Assembly (NCBI GenBank): GCA_045532455.1
Contig: JAZSFX010000018.1
Coordinates: 1 to 62,347 of the forward strand
Length of the DNA: 62,347 nt
Source: Ornithomonoglobus_A sp045532455
GTDB lineage: Bacteria > Bacillota > Clostridia > UBA1381
Direction: 5' to 3'
Shown: piece after piece, positions 1-7,177 of the stretch
Layout of the letters: each line of letters opens with the position of its first letter
How positions within the stretch are numbered: the stretch's first letter is position 1
The notes under the pieces: generated by a model
Database searches by the model: none
What the model was told of the DNA's origin: nothing
Seen by the model: the letters and a program-made list of their open reading frames with translations, nothing else
Position numbers and translations under genes: made by a program

Positions 1-74
1 AAAAGCGAAATAACATAAAAGAATATTATGGTGCTTATTACAGTAATAAATATATTTCTTGAACGTACATTCAT
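1..74 (-). CDS. N-terminal fragment of unknown membrane protein (runs off the window)
   Basis: On the minus strand a strong ribosome site (GCAGGAGGATAATAAA, positions 75-90) precedes an ATG at 74. The frame stays open to base 1 and reads MNVRSRNIFITVISTIIFFY and onward. This is a short basic start followed by a hydrophobic stretch, typical of a signal anchor or first membrane helix. Only about 24 residues are visible, so the function cannot be assigned. Being cut by the window edge, it is too short to stand out as an open frame, but the ribosome site makes it credible. Confidence 0.6.
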   Translation of the reverse strand, partial: MNVRSRNIFITVISTIIFFYVISL

Positions 75-217
75 TTTATTATCCTCCTGCAATAAATCAT
101 ATATTATAATCTTATCACATTACAGGTAAAATTTCAAGATAATTGATTAAACTGTAATAATATGTTATTAATTTTTTTACATTACATAATTTTATGAATA
201 AAAAAGTGGCATTAAAA

Positions 218-269
218 TATTTAAGATAAAATAAAAAGGGCATATGCCCTGTTTATTTTATCTTAAATA
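218..269. terminator. 26-bp near-perfect palindrome, terminator of the DMT transporter gene
   Basis: The two arms are centred between 243 and 244 and pair over 26 bp with a single mismatch (A236/G251). The core is AGGGCAT/ATGCCCT. On the minus strand the core is followed by TTTTTATTTTATC, so it can act as an intrinsic terminator just after the transporter stop codon. Both sides are T-rich, so it could work in either direction. Confidence 0.75.
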
Positions 270-681
270 ACACCATTCCGCCTATCATCAACACTAAACC
301 CAAATATTTATTCCATAAAAATGGTACTTTTTCACTCCCCATAATGCCAAATGCTTCGATGAGCGATGCAACAAGCAGTTGAGAAATCAGTATTGCAGAT
401 ACGGCCACTGCAGGACTTGATTTGCCTATTGCAAGCATTACGGTTATTGTTATCAGATATCCTAAAACTCCACCCAAAAGATAAAATTTATTAACTTGTG
501 ATACTGCTTTGATGTTTCCGCTGCCAAATATAAATAGAAATATTAAGGATAGAATAAAAGCACCTATAGCTACAATTACATTTGCCTCGTAAACACCTGT
601 TTTTTCGCCAAGGCGTGTATTCATAACACCTTGCACACTCATAAGAGCACCTGCGACAACACCAAAAATAATTCCTGACAT
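253..681 (-). CDS. DMT-family transporter of the YdcZ/DUF606 type
   Basis: A 142-residue protein made almost entirely of hydrophobic segments: about five helices at roughly 1-20, 33-52, 66-86, 89-112 and 122-140. The N-terminus (MSGIIFGVVAGALMSVQGVM) and the short single-repeat length fit the YdcZ/DUF606 branch of the drug/metabolite transporter superfamily, whose members act as small subunits or paired proteins. The substrate is unknown. It is a single gene with its own terminator at 218-269. The family call rests on recognising the pattern, not on a search. Confidence 0.75.
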   Translation of the reverse strand: MSGIIFGVVAGALMSVQGVMNTRLGEKTGVYEANVIVAIGAFILSLIFLFIFGSGNIKAVSQVNKFYLLGGVLGYLITITVMLAIGKSSPAVAVSAILISQLLVASLIEAFGIMGSEKVPFLWNKYLGLVLMIGGMVLFKIK

Positions 682-750
682 ATATAAAACCCCTTTATTT
701 TATTATTTCTATTATTTGATGTTTTTGCTAAAATATACTTTATAATTAAA

Positions 751-775
751 AATGCTCCCTTATATAAAGGGAGCT
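751..775 (-). terminator. Intrinsic terminator of the 98-residue unknown gene
   Basis: GCTCCCTT, a four-base loop and AAGGGAGC form a hairpin at 753-773. On the minus strand it is followed by ATTTTTAATT, immediately downstream of the stop codon at 785. Confidence 0.75.
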
Positions 776-784
776 GATATATAA

Positions 785-1081
785 TTATTGTTGATTTTCC
801 AAAGCATCCTGTAACCACCAAGAGCCAATATCAAGAGCCTTATAAAGATTTTCCTTTTCGCTCTTTCTGTATACCTGACCGTTACCCAATTCGCCTGTGT
901 TGTCCATCAAAGACATTTTTACCTTTGTAATGTTTTCTATATCGCCTGATTTTTCCTTTTCGAGAATATCTAAAACAAGGATATATTTATCTTCAAGGTT
1001 GCCATAATACAAACGGTCGCCAACACGATTTAACGGTTTACCGCTATATTGTAGCATCTTCTTCTTTTTTACTGCTGCCAT
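785..1081 (-). CDS. Conserved-looking small cytoplasmic protein, unknown function
   Basis: A 98-residue protein beginning MAAVKKKKMLQYSGKPLNRV. This start is chosen over an upstream ATG because a GGAGA ribosome site lies about eight bases before it. No signal peptide or membrane segment is present. The middle reads like a compact beta-rich domain (DRLYYGNLEDKYILVLDILE) and the end is helical (LYKALDIGSWWLQDALEN). I do not recognise the family. It stands alone upstream of the divergent thrS T-box region and has its own terminator. Confidence 0.7.
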   Translation of the reverse strand: MAAVKKKKMLQYSGKPLNRVGDRLYYGNLEDKYILVLDILEKEKSGDIENITKVKMSLMDNTGELGNGQVYRKSEKENLYKALDIGSWWLQDALENQQ

Positions 1082-1172
1082 AATATATTTCTCCAATCTT
1101 TGTTATTCTGGATATATTATACCATAATTGAATTTAGATTACAATAGTTTTTTGTAATTTTTTAAATACTAC

Positions 1173-1201
1173 TTGACAAAGCATAAAAAAAGGAATATAA
1201 T
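1173..1201 (+). promoter_or_regulatory. Promoter of thrS (sigma-A type)
   Basis: TTGACA at 1173-1178 and TATAAT at 1196-1201 are separated by exactly 17 bases. Transcription should start near 1208, at the beginning of the T-box leader. Confidence 0.85.
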
Positions 1202-1207
1202 ATAGTT

Positions 1208-1457
1208 TAGAACGATGATAAAGACAGTAGCCTTTCATAATCTCAAAAGAGAGAGGGTATCGTGGCTGTAAGTACCCTTTGAGTGTTGATTGTGTGAATA
1301 CCACTTTGGAGTTGCAAACAGAAAAGATTATATCTTAGTATGAATGTCGTATGCTCTGCGATAAAGGGTAAAATGAGAGATGACGAATGTCATAATTAGG
1401 GTGGAACCGTGTATTTTATGCACCCCTGAACAGTTTTTGTTTGGGTGTGCTTTTTTA
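1208..1457 (+). promoter_or_regulatory. T-box riboswitch leader, threonine specifier, with terminator
   Basis: The conserved T-box AGGGTGGAACCGTG is at 1398-1411; its TGGA (1402-1405) pairs with the uncharged tRNA NCCA end. In stem I the segment GAATACCA puts the codon ACC at 1300-1302, a threonine specifier read by tRNA-Thr(GGU). The competing terminator is GCACCC (1420-1425) pairing with GGGTGTGC (1443-1450), followed by six T at 1451-1456. Uncharged tRNA-Thr should favour the antiterminator and so raise thrS expression, as is established for the T-box family. Confidence 0.93.
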
Positions 1458-1478
1458 TTTGAAAGGAGATTATAAATA

Positions 1479-3227
1479 ATGGAACTAAACGAACTACAAA
1501 CACTACGACATAGTGCCTCGCATATATTAGCGCAGGCAGTAAAAAGGCTTTTTCCTGATACAAAGCTTGCAATAGGCCCTGCAATAGATACAGGCTTTTA
1601 CTACGATTTTGATACAGAGCATACTTTTACACCTGAGGATTTAGAAGAAATCGAAAAGGAAATGAAAAAGATTGCAAAAGAAAATCTAAAAATAGAAAGA
1701 TTTGAGCTATCGCGCGAAGAAGCTCTTGAGGTTATGAAGGACGAGCCATACAAGATAGAGCTTATTTACGACCTTCCTGAAGGTGAGGTAATATCATTCT
1801 ATAAGCAAGGTGATTTTACAGACCTTTGTGCAGGTCCGCACGTAAATTACACTTCAAAGGTAAAGGCATATAAATTGCTAAGTGCAACGGGTGCATATTG
1901 GCGCGGTAACGAAAAAAATAAGATGTTACAAAGAATATACGGTACTGCATTTGCATCAAAAGATGAGCTTAATGCATATCTTGAACAACTTGAAGAAGCA
2001 AAAAAGAGAGACCATAATAAACTTGGCAGAGAATTAGAACTGTTTACAACAGTAGACTATATTGGTCAGGGTTTGCCTATATTGCTTCCAAAAGGCGCAA
2101 GAATAATTCAGCTTTTGCAACGTTGGGTAGAAGACGAGGAACAAAAGAGAGGCTGGCAACTAACAAAAACACCTCTTATGGCAAAGAGCGATTTATATAA
2201 AATTTCAGGACACTGGGGACACTATCAGGACGGTATGTTTGTTCTCGGTGATGAAGAAAAAGACGATGAGGTTTTTGCACTAAGACCAATGACCTGTCCG
2301 TTCCAATATCAGGCATTTTTAAACAGAGGTCGTTCATACAGAGATTTGCCAATGCGACTTAACGAAACCTCAACACTTTTTAGAAACGAAGCATCAGGCG
2401 AAATGCACGGACTTATAAGAGTACGTCAATTCACAATTTCAGAGGGACATTTAATGTGTACACCTGAACAACTCGAAGAAGAATTTAAGGGTTGTCTTGA
2501 ACTTACAAATTATATGTTAAAGACACTTGGCTTATATGAAGATGTTTCGTACCGTTTCTCACAATGGGACCCTGAAGATACCGAAAAATACATCGGCACT
2601 GTAGAACAGTGGGACGAAGCGCAAGGTGTTATGAAAAAGATTTTAGATAATCTCGAAATTCCATATAAGGTTGGTATAGGCGAGGCTGCATTCTATGGGC
2701 CAAAGCTTGATATTCAGATTAAAAATGTTCATGGTAAAGAGGATACACTTATAACAATACAGATTGACCAGATGCTTGCTGAAAAATTTGGTATGGAATA
2801 TACAGATAAAGATGGCAAAAAGAAAAATCCGTATATTATTCACAGAACTTCAATCGGTTGTTACGAAAGAACTCTTGCACTGCTTATCGAAAAATATGCA
2901 GGTGCGTTCCCGTTGTGGCTTGCTCCTGTTCAAATTAAATTGTTACCTATTGCTGACAGACATCTTGACTATGTATATGAAGTTAAGAAAAAGCTTGAGG
3001 CGGCGGGTATATGTAGAGTTGAAATTGACGACAGAAGCGAAAAACTTGGCTATAAGCTAAGAGAAGCACAACTCGAAAAAGTCCCATATATGCTTGTTGT
3101 AGGTGATAAAGACATCGAGAATAACGTTGTTGCAGTCCGTTCACGTAAAGAGGGCGACAAGGGAACAATGTCTGTTGATGAGTTTATTGCTATGGCAACA
3201 GAGGAAATAGAAACAAAGAAACTATAA
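1479..3227 (+). CDS. thrS: Threonine-tRNA ligase, short form lacking the TGS domain
   Basis: Charges tRNA-Thr with threonine. The 582-residue product starts directly in the N2 editing domain (HSASH, H11 and H15). The usual N-terminal TGS domain of about 60 residues is absent, whereas typical bacterial ThrRS is near 640. The class II catalytic core is intact: Cys in RPMTCPFQ, His in SEGHLM and His in IHRTSIGC are the expected zinc ligands. The anticodon-binding domain (QIKLLPIADRHLDYV onward) ends the protein. The ribosome site GAAAGGAG (1461-1468) fixes the ATG, and no upstream coding could supply TGS because the terminator occupies that stretch. Expression is under the T-box leader. Confidence 0.95.
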   Translation: MELNELQTLRHSASHILAQAVKRLFPDTKLAIGPAIDTGFYYDFDTEHTFTPEDLEEIEKEMKKIAKENLKIERFELSREEALEVMKDEPYKIELIYDLPEGEVISFYKQGDFTDLCAGPHVNYTSKVKAYKLLSATGAYWRGNEKNKMLQRIYGTAFASKDELNAYLEQLEEAKKRDHNKLGRELELFTTVDYIGQGLPILLPKGARIIQLLQRWVEDEEQKRGWQLTKTPLMAKSDLYKISGHWGHYQDGMFVLGDEEKDDEVFALRPMTCPFQYQAFLNRGRSYRDLPMRLNETSTLFRNEASGEMHGLIRVRQFTISEGHLMCTPEQLEEEFKGCLELTNYMLKTLGLYEDVSYRFSQWDPEDTEKYIGTVEQWDEAQGVMKKILDNLEIPYKVGIGEAAFYGPKLDIQIKNVHGKEDTLITIQIDQMLAEKFGMEYTDKDGKKKNPYIIHRTSIGCYERTLALLIEKYAGAFPLWLAPVQIKLLPIADRHLDYVYEVKKKLEAAGICRVEIDDRSEKLGYKLREAQLEKVPYMLVVGDKDIENNVVAVRSRKEGDKGTMSVDEFIAMATEEIETKKL

Positions 3228-3243
3228 TTAACATTAATTAATA

Positions 3244-3285
3244 AACACGCATAATATATCACGGAGGTGGTGTATTATGCGTGTT
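3244..3285 (+). promoter_or_regulatory. Hairpin enclosing the yunB ribosome site and start codon
   Basis: AACACGCATAATA (3244-3256) is the exact reverse complement of TATTATGCGTGTT (3273-3285). The 16-base loop carries the ribosome site ACGGAGGTGG (3261-3270), and the 3' arm contains the ATG at 3277-3279. No T-run follows, so it does not look like a terminator of thrS. The inferred role is control of yunB translation. Confidence 0.6.
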
Positions 3286-3900
3286 GGTCTTTGTAGAAGA
3301 AAATATAAAGCAAAGGTTATTGTTACCGTTGTTTTTATATTTCTTTTTGTTTTATTCTGTTTCATTTTAAAACGCCTTGAACCTGCCTTTGTAGAGTATG
3401 CGCAATCATACGGCAATGAGGTTGTTGTTGATATAATAAATAATACTGCATATGAGGTTTTTGATAAATATAATATAAGTGGTATTCAAAAGGAAAACAA
3501 TGGCCTTATAACTACCGATACATCAATGCTTAACAAATTAAAATCGGACTTTACAACTATAGTTCAGCAAAAGCTAAGAAAAACAGATAACATAATTAAA
3601 ATGCCGCTTGGTAGCATTTCGGGGTTTTATCTTTTAAATGGTCTTGGACCGCTTATAACTGTCAGAATTTTACCGTTAAGCACAGTAAAAACGAACTTTG
3701 AAAATAAATTTGTGAGCGAGGGTATAAACTACGTAAAACATTCAATTTATATAAATGTGAGTGTAGATATATTATATAAAGGCTTTTTACTTAACTCATC
3801 AAACGTAATAACTACACAAGTACTTGTGATTGAAAATATCAATTCGGGGTCAGTACCGCAATATTATGGTATAAATGACTCATTCATAGAAAACTTTTAA
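3277..3900 (+). CDS. yunB: Sporulation protein YunB
   Basis: A 207-residue membrane-anchored protein: basic N-terminus, one hydrophobic segment at about 12-30, then an extracellular or forespore-facing domain. The segments LEPAFVEYAQSYGNEVV and MPLGSISGFYLLNGLGP match the YunB family, which in Bacillus is expressed in the mother cell under sigma-E and is needed for normal spore formation. It sits upstream of spoIIM and a D,D-carboxypeptidase, which suits a sporulation cluster. The ribosome site ACGGAGGTGG fixes the start, but both lie in a strong hairpin (3244-3285). Confidence 0.88.
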   Translation: MRVGLCRRKYKAKVIVTVVFIFLFVLFCFILKRLEPAFVEYAQSYGNEVVVDIINNTAYEVFDKYNISGIQKENNGLITTDTSMLNKLKSDFTTIVQQKLRKTDNIIKMPLGSISGFYLLNGLGPLITVRILPLSTVKTNFENKFVSEGINYVKHSIYINVSVDILYKGFLLNSSNVITTQVLVIENINSGSVPQYYGINDSFIENF

Positions 3901-3981
3901 AAAATAAAATGTGATATTATTGTTACCTTTTTCATAAAGTTAAATATAAGCTTATACAAAAAATGAAAGGGGACAGTAAAA

Positions 3982-4557
3982 ATAGATAGAGTCAGCAGAA
4001 ATTACAGTAAATTAATATTATTATCTCTTTTAATTCTATGTGTCGGTGTAGGCGTTGGTTGTATATATTTAATGAAAACGGGCGGCGAGGATATTAATTA
4101 TATAAAGAGTTACCTCACAACATTTTTCGATGGTTTTGGAGAAAACATAGAGAAAAATCATATACTAAAAAACGCACTTTCGCAGAATTTACTGATGGCA
4201 CTTTTTATATTTATCAGTGGATTTTTTAAAATATGCACACCTGCGGTTGCACTCTGTGTTGCGCGTAAAGGGTTTGTGATGGGCTTTACTTCAGCGTCGG
4301 TGTTGCGTAGCTTTGGCTTAAAGGGACTAATAATTAATATGGCATATCTGCCGACAATTATAATAGCTATTCCTGCATTTTTGTTTTTTGCATCAATAAG
4401 TGTTAAAAATGCATATGGCGATACGAGCGAAAAAAGGAGCTTTGTGTTTTCCTACATAATTATTACCCTTGTTGTTTCGCTATTGCTTTGTTTATCGGCA
4501 ATTTTCGAGGCATATGTTACAACGTCATTTATGAATTTTATGGTAAAGAGATTGTAA
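3982..4557 (+). CDS. spoIIM: Stage II sporulation protein M, apparent ATA start
   Basis: SpoIIM is part of the DMP (SpoIID-SpoIIM-SpoIIP) machine that drives engulfment. The first ATG in frame (4072) would remove the first membrane helix. The frame is open back to a TGA at 3964-3966 and encodes a proper first helix (KLILLSLLILCVGVGVGCIY). The ribosome site AAGGGGA (3967-3973) is about nine bases before an in-frame ATA at 3982, and no ATG, GTG or TTG lies between. Starting at ATA gives 191 residues and about five helices, close to the roughly 214 of Bacillus SpoIIM. The rest (SGFFKICTPAVALCVARKG, GLKGLIINMAYLPTIIIAIP) is family-typical. The gene identity is firm; the start is an inference. Confidence 0.88.
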   Translation: MDRVSRNYSKLILLSLLILCVGVGVGCIYLMKTGGEDINYIKSYLTTFFDGFGENIEKNHILKNALSQNLLMALFIFISGFFKICTPAVALCVARKGFVMGFTSASVLRSFGLKGLIINMAYLPTIIIAIPAFLFFASISVKNAYGDTSEKRSFVFSYIIITLVVSLLLCLSAIFEAYVTTSFMNFMVKRL

Positions 4558-4648
4558 AAATACAATACGAATATAATTTAACAAAAAGCGCATTATAATG
4601 TATATAGATATTTTTTTGGTCGTATTAACGACGGAAATGGAGATATAT

Positions 4649-5788
4649 ATGAAAAAAATAATGTGCTTTTTTATATGCCTGTCATTTTTGATGGGTACAG
4701 TACCTGTCAGTGCAGAGGGTGTAGTTGAAACAGATGCAAAGTCGGTATTGTTGATGGAACAATCAAGCGGTAAAGTGCTTTACGAAGAAAATGCTGATGA
4801 GAAGTTACCAATAGCAAGTGTAACTAAAATTATGACAATGCTTCTTATTATGGAGGCGGTTGATAATGGTACAATCAAGCTTGATGATATGGTGTCGGTA
4901 AGTGAAAATGCAATGAGCTATGGCGGCTCAACAATGTTCTTGGAAGCCGGTGAACAATTAAGTGTTCATGATATGCTAAAAGGCATTGCAGTTGCATCAG
5001 CAAACGATGGTTGCGTAGCAATGGCGGAGTTCCTTGAAGGTAGTGAAGCAGCATTTATAGAAAAAATGAATAATAAGGCGCAGGAGTTGGGTATGACAAA
5101 TACACACTTTGCAAATACAAACGGTCTTGATGAAGATAATCATTATTCAAGTGCAAGAGACGTTGCAATTATGTCGCGCGAGCTTCTAGGGCACGAAAAG
5201 ATATTTGACTATACAACCATATGGATGGATACTTTAAGAGACGGTAAGTTTCAGCTTGCAAATACAAATAAGTTGATTCGTTTTTATAATGGAGCAACCG
5301 GCTTAAAAACAGGCTCAACATCAAAGGCCCTGTGTTGTCTTAGCGCGAGTGCAAAACGTGATGATATGCAGCTGATTGCAGTAGTGTTGGGTGCGCCTAC
5401 CTCTGCAAAACGGTTTTCATCTGCAAAAGCGCTTTTGGATTATGGCTTTGCAGGATATAAAATAGAAAAAGCAACCATAAAAGATGAGGAGTTTATGCGT
5501 TGCGAGATTTCTAAAGGAATTCAGGAGGATATTGGTGTTTGTGCAAAAGAAGATTTTAGCATACTAAAAGCAAGAGGGGACAACGAAGAAACTCAAAAAG
5601 AAGTCGTATTAAACGAAAAAATCAGCGCACCAATAAATAAGGGCGATAAATTGGGTGTTATAAAAATCACAACAGAAGATGGTGAAAAAGAAGTTGACCT
5701 TATTGCGACAGAAGACGTAGAAAAAATGGGGATAAGAGATATTATCGAAAACTTTTTTGATATGTTGATTGGTAAATTAACTAAATAG
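4649..5788 (+). CDS. dacF: D-alanyl-D-alanine carboxypeptidase (penicillin-binding protein, DacF type)
   Basis: Trims the terminal D-Ala from peptidoglycan stem peptides outside the membrane. The 379-residue precursor starts at the ATG at 4649, which has GGAG six bases upstream; a longer upstream ATG would bury the signal peptide. Signal peptide about 1-22 (cleavage after VSA). Serine-active-site motifs are SVTK (Ser57, Lys60), SAN (117-119) and KTG near 219. A C-terminal beta domain (PBP5_C type, about 260-350) and an amphipathic end (IRDIIENFFDMLIGKLTK) suit peripheral membrane attachment. Its place after spoIIM favours a sporulation role. Confidence 0.9.
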   Translation: MKKIMCFFICLSFLMGTVPVSAEGVVETDAKSVLLMEQSSGKVLYEENADEKLPIASVTKIMTMLLIMEAVDNGTIKLDDMVSVSENAMSYGGSTMFLEAGEQLSVHDMLKGIAVASANDGCVAMAEFLEGSEAAFIEKMNNKAQELGMTNTHFANTNGLDEDNHYSSARDVAIMSRELLGHEKIFDYTTIWMDTLRDGKFQLANTNKLIRFYNGATGLKTGSTSKALCCLSASAKRDDMQLIAVVLGAPTSAKRFSSAKALLDYGFAGYKIEKATIKDEEFMRCEISKGIQEDIGVCAKEDFSILKARGDNEETQKEVVLNEKISAPINKGDKLGVIKITTEDGEKEVDLIATEDVEKMGIRDIIENFFDMLIGKLTK

Positions 5789-5806
5789 ATACTGTTAATA
5801 AAAATT

Positions 5807-5842
5807 AAAAATGGTGTAATTATTGCGATTACACCATTTTTT
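5807..5842. terminator. Bidirectional terminator between dacF and the XRE gene
   Basis: ATGGTGTAAT (5811-5820) pairs with ATTACACCAT (5828-5837) over ten bases. It is flanked by an A-run on the left and TTTTTTT on the right, so it can serve both convergent genes. It overlaps the stop codon of the XRE gene. Confidence 0.85.
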
Positions 5843-6173
5843 TGTTATCAATATATGTTTTTAGTAATTCTGCGATAAGGGACAATTCTGTTTCTGACAA
5901 ATCAGATAATAGATTATTAACTTCTGTTTTGTTGTGGTTGCCTGTGGAATTGAGCCATTGTTTGCTAGTGTTAAGCCCAAACATATAGTCTGTTGATAAA
6001 TCAAGTTCTTTGCTTATACTGTATAAAGTCTGTATTGCCGGTGCTTTTCTTCCTGCTTCAATTTCCCACAAAAAGTTTCGTGATATTCCTATTTTTTCTG
6101 AAAGTTTTTCGAGTGTATATTTTTTTGTCATTCTTGCAGTTTTAATTTTTTCTCCCATAAAAGCTAAGTCCAT
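5829..6173 (-). CDS. XRE-family helix-turn-helix transcriptional regulator
   Basis: A 114-residue DNA-binding protein. The N-terminal HTH_3 domain spans about residues 8-63, with turn and recognition helix in KLSEKIGISRNFLWEIEAGR. The C-terminal 45 residues are helical (NLLSDLSETELSLIAELLKTYI) and probably dimerise; no ligand or protease domain is present. The ribosome site GAGGTG is five bases before the ATG. The gene is divergent from the exported-protein operon starting at 6347. AACAAT (6198-6203) and ATTGTT (6226-6231) in the shared upstream region are possible operator half-sites, so it is the natural candidate regulator of that operon. Confidence 0.85.
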   Translation of the reverse strand: MDLAFMGEKIKTARMTKKYTLEKLSEKIGISRNFLWEIEAGRKAPAIQTLYSISKELDLSTDYMFGLNTSKQWLNSTGNHNKTEVNNLLSDLSETELSLIAELLKTYIDNKKMV

Positions 6174-6251
6174 AAAATCACCTCAACTCTATTTTACAAC
6201 AATAAGACATAATATAAACCAACTAATTGTTAGAAAATATTTCAAAAAGTA

Positions 6252-6280
6252 TTGCAATCAGATATAAAATATGCTATAAT
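6252..6280 (+). promoter_or_regulatory. Promoter of the exported-protein operon
   Basis: TTGCAA (6252-6257), 17 bases, then TATAAT (6275-6280) with a TGC just before it (extended -10). It is the only good promoter seen for the five genes 6347-9996. The adjoining AACAAT/ATTGTT pair (6198-6231) may bind the divergent XRE protein. Confidence 0.65.
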
Positions 6281-6346
6281 GTAGCCAATCAGCAATAAAA
6301 ACATATTAAAAATGTTGATAAAAGGTAAAACAAGGAGGAAGAAAAA

Positions 6347-7147
6347 ATGAAAACAAAAAGAATAATGTCAGCAGCAATAGCTGCTATAATGGTTGGCGGT
6401 GCTATTAGTGCAGGTGCACTGGAAATTAAAAGTTCATCAGAGGATGTAAAGGTTTACTATGATAATAAGGATGTATATGCTTATTCTGACAACAAACCTG
6501 TTATTATTAATGAAAGAACTATGGTGCCACTAAGACCTATTTTTGAGGCAATGGGTTGGGAAAATGAACAAATCGAATGGTATGCTGAAGAAAAAAAGGC
6601 TCTTTTCCAAGGCGGAGACACAAGTTGTACATTTGTTAATGATAGCACAACAGCAATAAGATATTGGTCAGACGGAACTGTTGAAGAAATTCAGCTTGAT
6701 GTTCCTGCAACAATATATAATGGAAATTTCTATATTCCACTTCGCGCATATTGTGAATTATGGGGTAACGATATAACCTGGAATGATAATACAAGAAGTG
6801 TATATATAACAAATTCAGATGATTCAACAGGTACAAATCGTATATATGTGTCAAATAAGAGCAACACAAATGTTGTGCCCGAAAGTGAAAGCAAAAAAAT
6901 AACCGAAGAGGAAGCTGAAGCTAAGATAAAGGAATGGAAAGGTGATTTGGGTTCATGGGTTGACGGAGAAAATAATGTACTTGTATGCGATGGATTGTAT
7001 ACATGTGATGGTAAAGAGTATTACCAGTTCCGTTTGAGAGGTATGGTTAATGGACACCTAACCACATTAACTTATTATGTTGTTTCGGCAGATGGAACAG
7101 AGGTGTTTGATGGTAAGTGTTCTGAGGGAAAAGTAGAAAGATGGTAA
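6347..7147 (+). CDS. Secreted protein with copper-amine-oxidase N-terminal (stalk) domain
   Basis: A 266-residue precursor with a signal peptide of about 24 residues (AIAAIMVGGAISAGA). Residues about 30-155 form the copper amine oxidase N-terminal-like domain, recognised by INERTMVPLRPIFEAMGW and a second half YIPLRAYCELWG. This domain is a wall or matrix-associated module in Clostridia, not an oxidase. The C-terminal part (about 185-266) starts ITEEEAEAKIKEW and contains YYQFRLRGMVNGHLTTLTYY, a fold seen at the ends of other Firmicutes exported proteins; its role is unknown. A perfect AAGGAGG ribosome site precedes the ATG. First gene of the five-gene run. Confidence 0.8.
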   Translation: MKTKRIMSAAIAAIMVGGAISAGALEIKSSSEDVKVYYDNKDVYAYSDNKPVIINERTMVPLRPIFEAMGWENEQIEWYAEEKKALFQGGDTSCTFVNDSTTAIRYWSDGTVEEIQLDVPATIYNGNFYIPLRAYCELWGNDITWNDNTRSVYITNSDDSTGTNRIYVSNKSNTNVVPESESKKITEEEAEAKIKEWKGDLGSWVDGENNVLVCDGLYTCDGKEYYQFRLRGMVNGHLTTLTYYVVSADGTEVFDGKCSEGKVERW

Positions 7148-7177
7148 AATATTAATACGCATAAGGAGTGTTAATTT

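Noticed and set aside
4072..4557. spoIIM starting at the first ATG (4072)
   Set aside because: This would drop the first membrane helix and leaves no ribosome site at a proper distance, whereas AAGGGGA sits before ATA 3982.
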